NCBI GenBank assembly: GCA_964019135.1
Contig: OZ025249.1
Location: 1,798,001 to 1,862,000, forward strand
Direction of reading: 5' to 3'
DNA: 64,000 nt
From: Arenicola marina
Taxonomy: Eukaryota; Annelida; Polychaeta; Arenicolidae
Position 1 is the stretch's first letter. Each line of letters begins with the position of its first letter. Positions 23,801 through 35,535 of this stretch are shown here, piece after piece. The position numbers and the translations under genes are program-made. The notes below the pieces were generated by a model. That model did no database searches, had not been told where the DNA came from, and saw nothing but the letters and a program-made list of their open reading frames with translations.

Positions 23801-26745
23801 TGTACTAGAGGGGGGGGGGGGACAGTACACGCATTGTACTAGAGGGGGAGGGGGCAGTACACGCATTGTACTAGAGGGGGAGGGGACAGTACACGCATTG
23901 TACTAGAGGGGGGGGGGGCAGTACACGCATTGTACTAGAGGGGGAGGGGGCAGTACACGCATTGTACTAGAGGGGGGGGGGGACAGTACACGCATTGTAC
24001 TAGAGGGGGAGGGGGCAGTACACGCATTGTACTAGAGGGGGAGGGGACAGTACACGCATTGTACTAGAGGGGGAGGGGACAGTACACGCATTGTACTAGA
24101 GGGGGGGGGGCAGTACACGCATTGTACTAGAGGGGGGGGGGGGCAGTACACGCATTGTACTAGAGGGGGAGGGGGCAGTACACGCATTGTACTAGAGGGG
24201 GGGGGGCAGTACACGCATTGTACTAGAGGGGGGGGACAGTACACGCATTGTACTAGAGGGGGAGGGGGCAGTACACGCATTGTACTAGAGGGGGAGGGGA
24301 CAGTACACGCATTGTACTAGAGGGGGGGGGGGGCAGTACACGCATTGTACTAGAGGGGGAGGGGGCAGTACACGCATTGTACTAGAGGGGGGGGGGACAG
24401 TACACGCATTGTACTAGAGGGGGAGGGGGCAGTACACGCATTGTACTAGAGGGGGAGGGGACAGTACACGCATTGTACTAGAGGGGGAGGGGACAGTACA
24501 CGCATTGTACTAGAGGGGGGGGGGGGCAGTACACGCATTGTACTAGAGGGGGGGGGGGGCAGTACACGCATTGTACTAGAGGGGGAGGGGGCAGTACACG
24601 CATTGTACTAGAGGGGGGGGTGGGGGGCAGTACACGCATTGTACTAGAGGGGGAGGGGGCAGTACACGCATTGTACTAGAGGGGGAGGGGACAGTACACG
24701 CATTGTACTAGAGGGGGGGGGGGCAGTACATGCATTGTACTAGAGGGGGAGGGGGCAGTACACGCATTGTACTAGAGGGGGAGGGGACAGTACACGCATT
24801 GTACTAGAGGGGGAGGGGGCAGTACACGCATTGTACTAGAGGGAGGGGGGGGGCAGTACACGCATTGTACTAGAGGTGGAGGGGACAGTACACGCATTGT
24901 ACTAGAGGGGGAGGGGGCAGTACACGCATTGTACTAGAGGGGGGGGGGGGCAGTACACGCATTGTACTAGAGGGGGAGGGGGCAGTACACGCATTGTACT
25001 AGAGGGATGGGGGGGGCAGTACACGCATTGTACTAGAGGGGGGGGGGCAGTACACGCATTGTACTAGAGGGGGAGGGGGCAGTACACGCATTGTACTAGA
25101 GGGGGAGGGGACAGTACACGCATTGTACTAGAGGGGGAGGGGGCAGTACACGCATTGTACTAGAGGGGGGAGGGACAGTACACGCATTGTACTAGAGGGG
25201 GAGGGGGCAGTACACGCATTGTACTAGAGGGGGAGGGACAGTACACGCATTGTACTAGAGGGGGAGGGGACAGTACACGCATTGTACTAGAGGGGGGGGG
25301 GGGCAGTACACGCATTGGACTAGAGGGGGAGGGGGCAGTACACGCATTGTACTAGAGGGGGAGGGGGCAGTACACGCATTGTACTAGAGGGGGAGGGGAC
25401 AGTACACGCATTGTACTAGAGGGGGGGGGGGCAGTACACGCATTGTACTAGAGGGGGGGGGGGGGGGCAGTACACGCATTGTAATAGAGGGGGGGGGGGC
25501 AGTACACGCATTGTACTAGAGGGGGGGGGGCAGTACACGCATTGTACTAGAGGGGGAGGGGGCAGTACACGCATTGTACTAGAGGGGGAGGGGACAGTAC
25601 ACGCATTGTACTAGAGGGGGAGGGGGGCAGTACACGCATTGTACTAGAGGGGGAGGGGGCAGTACACGCATTGCACTAGAGGGAGAGGGCAGTACACGCA
25701 TTGTAGTAGAGGGGGAGGGGGCAGTACACGCATTGTACTAGAGGGGGAGGGGGCAGTACACGCATTGTACTAGAGGGGGGAGGGGGCAGTACACGCATTG
25801 TACTAGAGGGGGGGGGCAGTACACGCATTGTACTAGAGGGGGAGGGGGCAGTACACGCATTGTACTAGAGGGGGAGGGGGCAGTACACGCATTGTACTAG
25901 AGGGGGGGGGGCAGTACACGCATTGTACTAGAGGGGGGGGGCAGTACACGCATTGTACTAGAGGGGGGGGGGGGGCAGTACACGCATTGTACTAGAGGGG
26001 GAGGGGGCAGTACACGCATTGTGCTAGAGGGGGGGCGCAGTACATGCATTGTACTAGAGGGGGAGGGGGCAGTACACGCATTGTACTAGAGGGGGGGGGG
26101 GCAGTACACGCATTGTACTAGAGGGGGGGGGCAGTACACGCATTGTACTAGAGGGGGAGGGGGCAGTACACGCATTGTACTAGAGGGGGAGGGGGCAGTA
26201 CACGCATTGTACTAGAGGGGGAGGGGACAGTACACGCATTGTACTAGAGGGGGGGGGGGGGAGTACACGCATTGTACTAGAGGGGGGGGGGGCAGTACAC
26301 GCATTGTACTAGAGGGGGGGGGCAGTACACGCATTGTACTAGAGGGGGAGGGGGCAGTACACGCATTGTGCTAGAGGGGGGGCGCAGTACATGCATTGTA
26401 CTAGAGGGGGAGGGGGCAGTACACGCATTGTACTAGAGGGGGGGGGGCAGTACACGCATTGTACTAGAGGGGGGGGGGCAGTACACGCATTGTACTAGAG
26501 GGGGAGGGGGCAGTACACGCATTGTACTAGAGGGGGGGGGCAGTACACGCATTGTACTAGAGGGGGGGGGGCAGTACACGCATTGTACTAGAGGGGGAGG
26601 GGGCAGTACACGCATTGTACTAGAGGGGGAGGGGGCAGTACACGCATTGTACTAGAGGGGGAGGGGGCAGTACATGCATTGTACTAGAGGGGGGGGGGCA
26701 GTACACGCATTGTACTAGAGGGGGGGGGGCAGTACACGCGTTGTA
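17811..26745 (-). repeat. Core minisatellite of the 17-kb SZT2 intron, 31-35 bp unit
   Basis: About 270 copies of GTACTAGAGGGGGAGGGGGC AGTACACGCATT. The G run varies (7 to 16) with GAGGGGG, GAGGGGAC and pure-G subtypes. In the - strand transcript each unit is a C/T tract ending CTAG followed by TACAATGCGTGTACTG, that is, a 3' splice-site look-alike plus a decayed donor (GTGTAC for GTGAGT). AGTAC-ACGCATT-GTACT can form a 5-bp-stem hairpin in every unit. On the + strand the G runs have G-quadruplex potential. Confidence 0.93.
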
Positions 26746-27603
26746 CTAGAGGGGGTAGTGCTCACGTGATACTAGGGGGCAGTTCCCACGTGGTCCGAGG
26801 GGGGGCAGTACACAAGTGTTACTAGAGGGGGGGGGGGGGTGGCAGTACTCATGTGGTACTAAAGTGGGGGCAGTACTCACGTGGTAGTGTGGGGTAGTAC
26901 TCACGTGGTACTAGAGGGGGGGGCAGTAAACAAATGGTAGTGCGGGGGGTAGTACTCACGTGGTACTATAGGGGGCGCAGTAAATACATGGTAGTGTGGG
27001 GTAGTACCCACGTGGTACTAGAGGGGGGGGGGGCAGTAAACAAATGGTAGTGTGGGGTAGTACTCACGTGGTAGTGGGGGTAGTACTCACGTGGTAGTGG
27101 GGGTAGTACTCACGTGGTAGTGGGGGTAGTACCCACGTGGTAGTGGGGGTAGTACTCACGTGGTAGTGTGGGGTAGTACTCACGTGGTACTAGAGGGGGG
27201 GGCAGTAAACAAATGGTAGTGTGGGGTAGTACTCACGTGGTACTAGAGGGGGGGGGCAGTAAACAAATGGTAGTGTGGGGTAGTACTCACGTGGTACTAG
27301 AGGGGGTGGCAGTAAACAAATGGTAGTGTGGGGTAGTACCCACGTGGTACTAGAGGGGGGGCAGTAAACAAATGGTAGTGTGGGGTAATACTCAGGTGGT
27401 AGTGGGGGTAGTACTCACGTGGTAGTGTGGGGTAGTACTCACGTGGTACTATAGGGGGGGGCAGTAAACAAATGGTAGTGCGGGGTAGTACTCACGTAGT
27501 ACTAGAGGGGAGGGGGGGCAGTAAACAAATGGCAGCGTGGGGTAGTAGTCACGTGGTAGTGGGGGTAGTACTCACGTGGTAGTGTGGGGTAGTACTCACG
27601 TGG
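26746..27603 (-). repeat. Donor-type units (CACGTGAGTACTACC) before the gap
   Basis: Units alternate GTAGTACTCACGTGGTAGTG with GTACTAGAGGGGGGGCAGTA AACAAATGGTAGTG. On the - strand they contain TACCAC/GTGAGTACT, the exact exon end and donor of the exon at 33971. Its first 700 bp match 31716 onward (same order of variant units), an offset of about 4970 bp including the gap. Confidence 0.9.
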
Positions 27604-27803
27604 NNNNNNNNNNNNNNNNNNNNNNNNNNNNNNNNNNNNNNNNNNNNNNNNNNNNNNNNNNNNNNNNNNNNNNNNNNNNNNNNNNNNNNNNNNNNNNNNN
27701 NNNNNNNNNNNNNNNNNNNNNNNNNNNNNNNNNNNNNNNNNNNNNNNNNNNNNNNNNNNNNNNNNNNNNNNNNNNNNNNNNNNNNNNNNNNNNNNNNNNN
27801 NNN
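27604..27803. other. Assembly gap, exactly 200 N
   Basis: Two hundred N, a placeholder length. The gap interrupts donor-type units on the left and restarts in core-type units on the right, at the break of a ~5-kb repeated block. The true length is unknown. Confidence 0.99.
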
Positions 27804-30800
27804 GAGGGGGAGGGGGCAGTACACGCATTGTACTAGAGGGGGAGGGGACAGTACACGCATTGTACTAGAGGGGGGGGGGCAGTACACGCATTGTACTAGA
27901 GGGGGAGGGGGCAGTACACGCATTGTACTAGAGGGGGGGGGGCAGTACACGCATTGTACTAGAGGGGGAGGGGGCAGTACACGCATTGTACTAGAGGGGG
28001 AGGGGACAGTACACGCATTGTACTAGAGGGGGAGGGGACAGTACACGCATTGTACTAGAGGGGGGGGGGGGCAGTACACGCATTGTACTAGAGGGGGGGG
28101 GCAGTACACGCATTGTACTAGAGGGGGAGGGGGCAGTACACGCATTGTACTAGACGGGGGGGTGGGGGGCAGTACACGCATTGTACTAGAGGGGGAGGGG
28201 GCAGTACACGCATTGTACTAGAGGGGGAGGGGACAGTACACGCATTGTACTAGAGGGGGGGGGCAGTACATGCATTGTACTAGAGGGGGAGGGGGCAGTA
28301 CACGCATTGTACTAGAGGGGGAGGGGACAGTACACGCATTGTACTAGAGGGGGAGGGGACAGTACACGCATTGTACTAGAGGGGGGGGGCAGTACACGCA
28401 TTGGACTAGAGGGGGAGGGGGCAGTACACGCATTGTACTAGAGGGGGGGGGACAGTACACGCATTGTACTAGAGGGAGGGGGGGCAGTACACGCATTGGA
28501 CTAGAGGGGGAGGGGGCAGTACACGCATTGTACTAGAGGGGAGGGGGCAGTACACGCATTGTACTAGAGGGGGGGGGGGCAGCACACGCATTGTACTAGA
28601 GGGGGGGGGCAGTACACGCATTGTATTAGAGGGGAGGGGGCAGTACACGCATTGTACTAGAGGGGGGAGGGGGCAGTACACGCATTGTACTAGAGGGGGA
28701 GGGGGCAGTACACGCATTGTACTAGAGGGGGGGGGGGCAGTACACGCATTGTACTAGAGGGGGAGGGGGCAGTACACGCATTGTACTAGAGGGGGAGGGG
28801 ACAGTACACGCATTGTACTAGAGGGGGAGGGGACAGTACACGCATTGTACTAGAGGGGGAGGGGACAGTACACGCATTGTACTAGAGGGGGGGGGGGGCA
28901 GTACACGCATTGTACTAGAGGGGGAGGGGACAGTACACGCATTGTACTAGAGGGGGGGGCAGTACACGCATTGTACTAGAGGGGGAGGGGACAGTACACG
29001 CATTGTACTAGAGGGGGGAGGGGGCAGTACACGCATTGTACTAGAGGGGGGGGGGGCAGTACACGCATTGTACTAGGGGGGGGGCAGTACACGCATTGTA
29101 CTAGGGGGGGGGGGGCAGTACACGCATTGTACTAGAGGGGGGGGGCAGTACACGCATTGTACTAGAGGGGGGGGGGGGACAGTACACGCATTGTACTAGA
29201 GGGGGGGGGGACAGTACACGCATTGTACTAGAGGGGGAGGGGGCAGTACACGCATTGTACTAGAGGGGGAGGGGACAGTACACGCATTGTACTAGAGGGG
29301 GGGGGGCAGTACACGCATTGTACTAGAGGGGGAGGGGGCAGTACACGCATTGTACTAGAGGGGGGGGGGACAGTACACGCATTGTACTAGAGGGGGAGGG
29401 GGCAGTACACGCATTGTACTAGAGGGGGAGGGGACAGTACACGCATTGTACTAGAGGGGGAGGGGACAGTACACGCATTGTACTAGAGGGGGGGGGGGCA
29501 GTACACGCATTGTACTAGAGGGGGGGGGGGCAGTACACGCATTGTACTAGAGGGGGAGGGGGCAGTACACGCATTGTACTAGAGGGGGGGGGGCAGTACA
29601 CGCATTGTACTAGAGGGGGGGGACAGTACACGCATTGTACTAGAGGGGGAGGGGGCAGTACACGCATTGTACTAGAGGGGGAGGGGACAGTACACGCATT
29701 GTACTAGAGGGGGGGGGGGCAGTACACGCATTGTACTAGAGGGGGAGGGGGCAGTACACGCATTGTACTAGAGGGGGGGGGGACAGTACACGCATTGTAC
29801 TAGAGGGGGAGGGGGCAGTACACGCATTGTACTAGAGGGGGAGGGGACAGTACACGCATTGTACTAGAGGGGGAGGGGACAGTACACGCATTGTACTAGA
29901 GGGGGGGGGGGCAGTACACGCATTGTACTAGAGGGGGGGGGGCAGTACACGCATTGTACTAGAGGGGGAGGGGGCAGTACACGCATTGTACTAGAGGGGG
30001 GGGTGGGGGGCAGTACACGCATTGTACTAGAGGGGGAGGGGGCAGTACACGCATTGTACTAGAGGGGGAGGGGACAGTACACGCATTGTACTAGAGGGGG
30101 GGGGCAGTACATGCATTGTACTAGAGGGGGAGGGGGCAGTACACGCATTGTACTAGAGGGGGAGGGGACAGTACACGCATTGTACTAGAGGGGGAGGGGG
30201 CAGTACACGCATTGTACTAGAGGGAGGGGGGGGGCAGTACACGCATTGTACTAGAGGTGGAGGGGACAGTACACGCATTGTACTAGAGGGGGAGGGGGCA
30301 GTACACGCATTGTACTAGAGGGGGGGGGGGGCAGTACACGCATTGTACTAGAGGGGGAGGGGGCAGTACACGCATTGTACTAGAGGGATGGGGGGGGCAG
30401 TACACGCATTGTACTAGAGGGGGGGGGCAGTACACGCATTGTACTAGAGGGGGAGGGGGCAGTACACGCATTGTACTAGAGGGGGAGGGGACAGTACACG
30501 CATTGTACTAGAGGGGGAGGGGGCAGTACACGCATTGTACTAGAGGGGGGAGGGACAGTACACGCATTGTACTAGAGGGGGAGGGGGCAGTACACGCATT
30601 GTACTAGAGGGGGAGGGACAGTACACGCATTGTACTAGAGGGGGAGGGGACAGTACACGCATTGTACTAGAGGGGGGGGGGGCAGTACACGCATTGGACT
30701 AGAGGGGGAGGGGGCAGTACACGCATTGTACTAGAGGGGGAGGGGGCAGTACACGCATTGTACTAGAGGGGGAGGGGACAGCACGCATTGTACTAGAGGG

Positions 30801-31715
30801 GGAGGGGGCAGTACCCGCATTGTACTAGAGGGGGAGGGGACAGTACACGCATTGTACTAGAGGGGGAGGGGGCAGTACACGCATTGTACTAGAGGGGGAG
30901 GGGGCAGTACACGCATTGCACTAGAGGGGGAGGGCAGTACACGCATTGTACTAGAGGGGGAGGGGGCAGTACACGCATTGTACTAGAGGGGGAGGGGGCA
31001 GTACACGCATTGTACTAGAGGGGGGAGGGGGCAGTACACGCATTGTACTAGAGGGGGGGGGGGGCAGTACACGCATTGTACTAGAGGGGGGGGGCAGTAC
31101 ACGCATTGTACTAGAGGGGGGGGGGGACAGTACACGCATTGTACTAGAGGGGGAGGGGGCAGTACACGCATTGTACTAGAGGGGGGAGGGGGCAGTACAC
31201 GCATTGTACTAGAGGGGGGGGGGGGCAGTACACGCATTGTACTAGAGGGGGGGGGGGCAGTACACGCATTGTACTAGAGGGGGGGGCAGCACACGCATTG
31301 TACTAGAGGGGGGGGGGGGCAGTACACGCATTGTACTAGTGGGGGGGGGGGCAGTACACGCATTGTACTAGAGGGGGGGGGGGACAGTACACGCATTGTA
31401 CTAGAGGGGGAGGGGGCAGTACACGCATTGTACTAGAGGGGGGGGGGGCAGTACACGCATTGTACTAGAGGGGGGGGGGGGCAGTACACGCATTGTACTA
31501 GAGGGGGGGGGGGCAGTACACGCATTGTACTAGAGGGGGGGGGGGCAGTACACGCATTGTACTAGAGGGGGAGGGGGCAGTACACGCATTGTACTAGAGG
31601 GGGAGGGGGCAGTACACGCATTGTACTAGAGGGGGAGGGGGCAGTACATGCATTGTACTAGAGGGGGGGGGGCAGTACACGCATTGTACTAGAGGGGGGG
31701 GCAGTACACGCGTTG
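27804..31715 (-). repeat. Second block of core minisatellite
   Basis: About 118 further core units, same 31-35 bp family. The order of rare variants (GCATTGGACTAGAG, GGGATGGGGGGGG, GGGGTGGGGGGCAG, GCAGCACACGC) follows that in about 22380-26745. The block is therefore a large duplicate of the first one, either a real tandem duplication or allelic sequence placed twice. Confidence 0.9.
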
Positions 31716-33970
31716 TACTAGAGGGGGTAGTGCTCACGTGATACTAGGGGGCAGTTCCCACGTGGTCCGAGGGGGGGCAGTACACAAGTGTTACTAGAGG
31801 GGGGGGGGGGTGGCAGTACTCATGTGGTACTAAAGTGGGGGCAGTACTCACGTGGTAGTGTGGGGTAGTACTCACGTGGTACTAGAGGGGGGGGCAGTAA
31901 ACAAATGGTAGTGCGGGGGGTAGTACTCACGTGGTACTATAGGGGGCGCAGTAAATACATGGTAGTGTGGGGTAGTACCCACGTGGTACTAGAGGGGGGG
32001 GGGGGGGCAGTAAACAAATGGTAGTGTGGGGTAGTACTCACGTGGTAGTGGGGGTAGTACTCACGTGGTAGTGGGGGTAGTACTCACGTGGTAGTGGGGG
32101 TAGTACCCACGTGGTAGTGGGGGTAGTACTCACGTGGTAGTGTGGGGTAGTACTCACGTGGTACTAGAGGGGGGGGGGCAGTAAACAAATGGTAGTGTGG
32201 GGTAGTGCTCACGTGGTACTAGAGGGGGGGCAGTAAACAAATGGTAGTGTGGGGTAGTACTCACGTGGTACTAGAGGGGGGGCAGTAAACAAATGGTAGT
32301 GTGGGGTAGTACTCACGTAGTACTAGAGGGGGGGGGGGGTAAACAAATGGTTGTGTGGGGTAATACTCACGTGGTAGTGGGGGTAGTACTCACGTGGTAG
32401 TGGGGGTAGTACCCACGTGGTAGTGGGGGTAGTACTCACGTGGTAGTGTGGGGTAGTACTCACGTGGTACTAGAGGGGGGTGCAGTAAACAAATGGTAGT
32501 GTGGGGTAGTACTCACGTGGTACTAGAGGGGGGGGGGCAGTAGACAAATGGTAGTGTGGGGTAGTACTCACGTGGTACTAGAGGGGGGGCAGTAAACAAA
32601 TGGTAGTGTGGGGTAGTACTCACGTGGTACTAGAGGGGGGGGCAGTAAACAAATGGTAGTGTGGGGTAGTACTCACGTGGTACTAGAGGAGGGGGGGCAG
32701 TAAACAAATGGTAGTGTGGGGTAGTACTCACGTGGTACTGGAGGGGGGGGGCAGTAAACAAATGGTAGTGTGGGGTAGTACTCACGTGGTAGTGGGGGTA
32801 GAACTCACGTGGTAGTGGGGGCAGAACTCACGTGGTAGTGGGGGTAGTACTCACGTGGTAGTGGGGGTAGTACTCACGTGGTAGTGTGGGTAGTACTCAC
32901 GTGGTAGTGTGGGGTAGTACTCACGTGGTACTAGAGGGGGGTGCAGTAAACAAATGGCAGTGTGGGGTAGTACTCACGTGGTACTAGAGGGGGGGGCAGT
33001 AAACAAATGGTAGTGTGGGGTAGTACTCACGTGGTACTAGAGGGGGGGGCAGTAAACAAATGGTAGTGTGGGGTAGTACTCACGTGGTACTAGAGGAGGG
33101 GGGGCAGTAAACAAATGGAATGGAATGTTGGTGTTTTAGGCCACTTTTGTGCACATACAGGCTAAATTGGGCCAAGGAACCTCCCGAGACGATGAAGGAT
33201 GAAGGAATGAAACATGCCCCAGATTAGGTGCCCGAGCCCGGATTCGAACCCAGGACCTATTGATCTGCGGTCTAGTGCGCTAACCACTACACCAGGGAGG
33301 CCCCGTAAACAAATGGTAGTGTGGGGTAGTACTCACGTGGTACTGGAGGGGGGGGGGGCAGTAAACAAATGGTAGTGTGGGGTAGTACTCACGTGGTAGT
33401 GGGGGTAGAACTCACGTGGTAGTGGGGGCAGAACTCACGTGGTAGTGGGGGTAGTACTCACGTGGTAGTGGGGGTAGTACTCACGTGGTAGTGGGGGTAG
33501 TACTCACGTGGTAGTGTGGGGTAGTACTCACGTGGTACTAGAGGGGGGGCAGTAAACAAATGGTAGTGTGGGGTAGTACTCACGTGGTACTAGAGGAGGG
33601 GGGGGGGCAGTAAACAAATGGTAGTGTGGGGTAGTACTCACGTGGTACTATAGGGGGGGGCAGTAAACAAATGGTAGTGTGGGGTAGTACTCACGTGGTA
33701 GTGGGAGTAGAACTCACGTGGTAGTGGGGGTAGAACTCACGTGGTAGTGAGGGTAGTACTCACGTGGTAGTGGGGGTAGTACTCACGTGGTAGTGGGGGT
33801 AGTACTCACGTGGTAGTGGGGGTAGAACTCACGTGGTAGTGGGGGTAGTACTCACGTGGTAGTGGGGGTAGTACTCACGTGGTAGTGGGGGTAGTACTCA
33901 CGTGGTAGTGGGGGTAGTACTCACGTGGTAGTGGGGGTAGTACTCACGTGGTAGTGGGGGTAGTACTCAC
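31716..33970 (-). repeat. Donor-type minisatellite abutting the SZT2 exon donor
   Basis: About 60 donor copies run right up to the authentic donor at 33970. Units are GTGGTAGTGGGGGTAGTACT CAC and the longer GTACTAGAGGGGGGGCAGTA AACAAATGGTAGTGTGGG. On the - strand many carry pyrimidine tract-CTAG/TACCAC/GTGAGTACT, that is, acceptor-like plus six bases plus donor. A SINE is inserted at 33119-33304. Confidence 0.93.
33119..33304 (-). mobile_element. tRNA-derived SINE with target-site duplication
   Basis: On the - strand the head reads GGGCCTCCCTGGTGTAGTGG TTAGCGCACTAG, a pol III A box (+ strand 33272-33294). It continues to GGTTCGAATCC, a B box (33240-33250). A tRNA-unrelated body follows (CCTTGGCCCAATTTAGCCTG TATGTGCAC) and a tail of CATTCC repeats. 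It is flanked by the 12-bp duplication GTAAACAAATGG at 33107-33118 and 33305-33316, so it is a retroposon that landed in one minisatellite unit. It is not a functional tRNA: the cloverleaf is not closed and the element has a body and a tail. Confidence 0.9.
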
Positions 33971-34174
33971 GTGGTACTGCTGCTTGTTGTCCTGGCTGGA
34001 GAAACATCGCAGAGACTCGGAGAAGCGATGAGAGAGGACTCTGGCCAGACTCTGACACCAGGTGACGCTCATGGTCTCCAGTGCGGCGAGCTGTCCGTCC
34101 ACGGCGCTTAGCCGCACACGACTCACTATACTCAGCAACTCGTCGAACTCACCGAAACTCAGCTTGGTCAGGAA
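33971..34174 (-). CDS. SZT2: SZT2 internal exon (68 codons)
   Basis: The - strand acceptor is GTTTGTCGCAG before 34174 and the donor is TACCAC/GTGAGT at 33971/33970. It is phase 0 at both ends and 204 nt long. It begins FLTKLSFGEFDELLSIVSRV and ends CFSSQDNKQQYH, with a central METS-like segment ALETMSVTWCQSLARVLSHR F. This fits the remembered vertebrate SZT2 pattern of MTVSWYQSLIKVLLSRF followed by QYLVVLNQ. The 3' edge and donor of this exon are the template for the large intronic array. Confidence 0.9.
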
Positions 34175-34269
34175 CTGCGACAAACCACACGACCGTTCAA
34201 CTCAAATATGTTCTTTTCAAATGTAAGGAATATCTAATGTCAACAAGCCCCTCACCCCCTCACCCCCCA

Positions 34270-34600
34270 CTGACCAGGTCACGACAGTCCTCATCCCCCG
34301 TCCGGTGACGCCGGCGGCGACCCTCCTCGGGGATGTGTCCCAGCAGACCCCCTCACCCCCTCACCCCCCACTGACCGGGTCACGACAGTCCTCGTCCCCC
34401 GTCCGGTGACGCCGGCGGCGACCCTCCTCGGGGATGTGTCCCAGCAGACCCCCTCACCCCCTCACCCCCCACTGACCGGGTCACGACAGTCCTCGTCCCC
34501 CGTCCGGTGACGCCGGCGGCGACCCTCCTCGGAGATGTGTCCCAGCAGACCCCCTCACCCCCTCACCCCCCACTGACCGGGTCACGACAGTCCTCGTCCC
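34270..34600 (-). repeat. 101-bp tandem copies of SZT2 exon end plus donor
   Basis: GGTCACGACA begins at 34277, 34378, 34479 and 34580, a period of 101 bp. Each copy holds about 75 bases of the 3' part of the exon at 34578-34719 (from CTGCTGGGACACATCCCC through GGACTGTCGTGACCCG) and its donor GTCAGT. A GGGGTGAGGG spacer follows. Use of any downstream copy would first read VSGG and then TGA, so only the exon-proximal donor gives an uninterrupted frame. Confidence 0.93.
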
Positions 34601-34719
34601 CCGTCCGGTGACGCCGGCGGCGACCCTCCTCGGGGATGTGTCCCAGCAGCATGCGATGCCAGAGAGTGTCGCGCCGACAGTGGGCGATGGCGCTGTGAAC
34701 CATGCGCTGGATCCGCTCC
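34578..34719 (-). CDS. SZT2: SZT2 internal exon
   Basis: The - strand acceptor is TGTTGTGTTTGCAG before 34719 and the donor is GACCCG/GTCAGT at 34578/34577. The first base completes the Lys codon of the previous exon (SAAAK). It then reads ERIQRMVHSAIAHCRRDTLW HRMLLGHIPEEGRRRRHRTG DEDCRDP. The HCRRDTLW motif is, from memory, identical in vertebrate SZT2 and is the best single identifier in the window. The donor GTCAGT is non-optimal and is repeated four times by the 101-bp array. Confidence 0.9.
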
Positions 34720-34721
34720 CT

Positions 34722-35535
34722 GCAAACACAACAGGGAACCAGGCATCACAAGTATTTTCCACAGGGAACCAGGCTTCACATGCATATCATACAGGGAACC
34801 AGGTATGACAAGCATATCACACAGGAAACCAGGCATCACAAGTATATCACACAAGGAACCAGGCATGACATGTATTTAACACAGGGAACCAGGCATCACA
34901 CGCATATCATACAGGGAACTAGGCATGTCAATCATACCACACAGGGAACCAGGCATCACAAGTATGTCACACATGGAACCAGGCATCACAAGTATATCAC
35001 ACAAGGAACCAGGCATCACATGTATTTAACACAGGGAACCAGGCGTCACACGCATATCACACAGGTAACCAGGCACAAGTATATGACACAGGGAACCAGG
35101 CATTACACGCATATCATACAGGAAACCAGGCATTACACGCATATTATACAGGGAACCAGGCATGACAATCATACCACACAGGGAACCAGGCATCACAAGT
35201 ATGTCACACAGGGAACCAGGCGTCACACGCATATCACACAGGTAACCAGGCACAAGTATATGACACAGGGAACCAGGCATTACACGCATACCATAGAGGG
35301 AACCAGGCATTACACGCATATTATACAGGGAACCAGGCATGACAATCATACCACACAGGGAACCAGGCATCACAAGTATGTCACACAGGGAACCAGGCGT
35401 CACACGCATATCACACAGGTAACCAGGCACAAGTATATGACACAGGGAACCAGGTATTACACGCATATCATACGGGGAACCAGGCATTACACGCATATTA
35501 TACAGGGAACCAGGCATCATATGCATATCAGAGGG
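34722..35535 (-). repeat. 30-bp minisatellite on the acceptor side
   Basis: About 27 copies of ACAGGGAACCAGGCATCACA AGTATATCAC beginning at the acceptor of the exon at 34719 (TGCAAACACAACAGGGAACC). A 180-bp block (about 35033-35210) is repeated twice more, at offsets near 180. Open frames are repeat artefacts. Confidence 0.9.

Noticed and set aside
33230..33304. Functional tRNA gene
   Set aside because: A and B boxes are present, but the sequence continues into a SINE body and tail with a target-site duplication, and the acceptor stem does not close.
17000..33970. Additional SZT2 coding exons hidden in the 17-kb intron
   Set aside because: SZT2 residues before (QQYH) and after (VVLNPNY) join as expected from the vertebrate protein. 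The intron holds only repeat units, a gap and a SINE.
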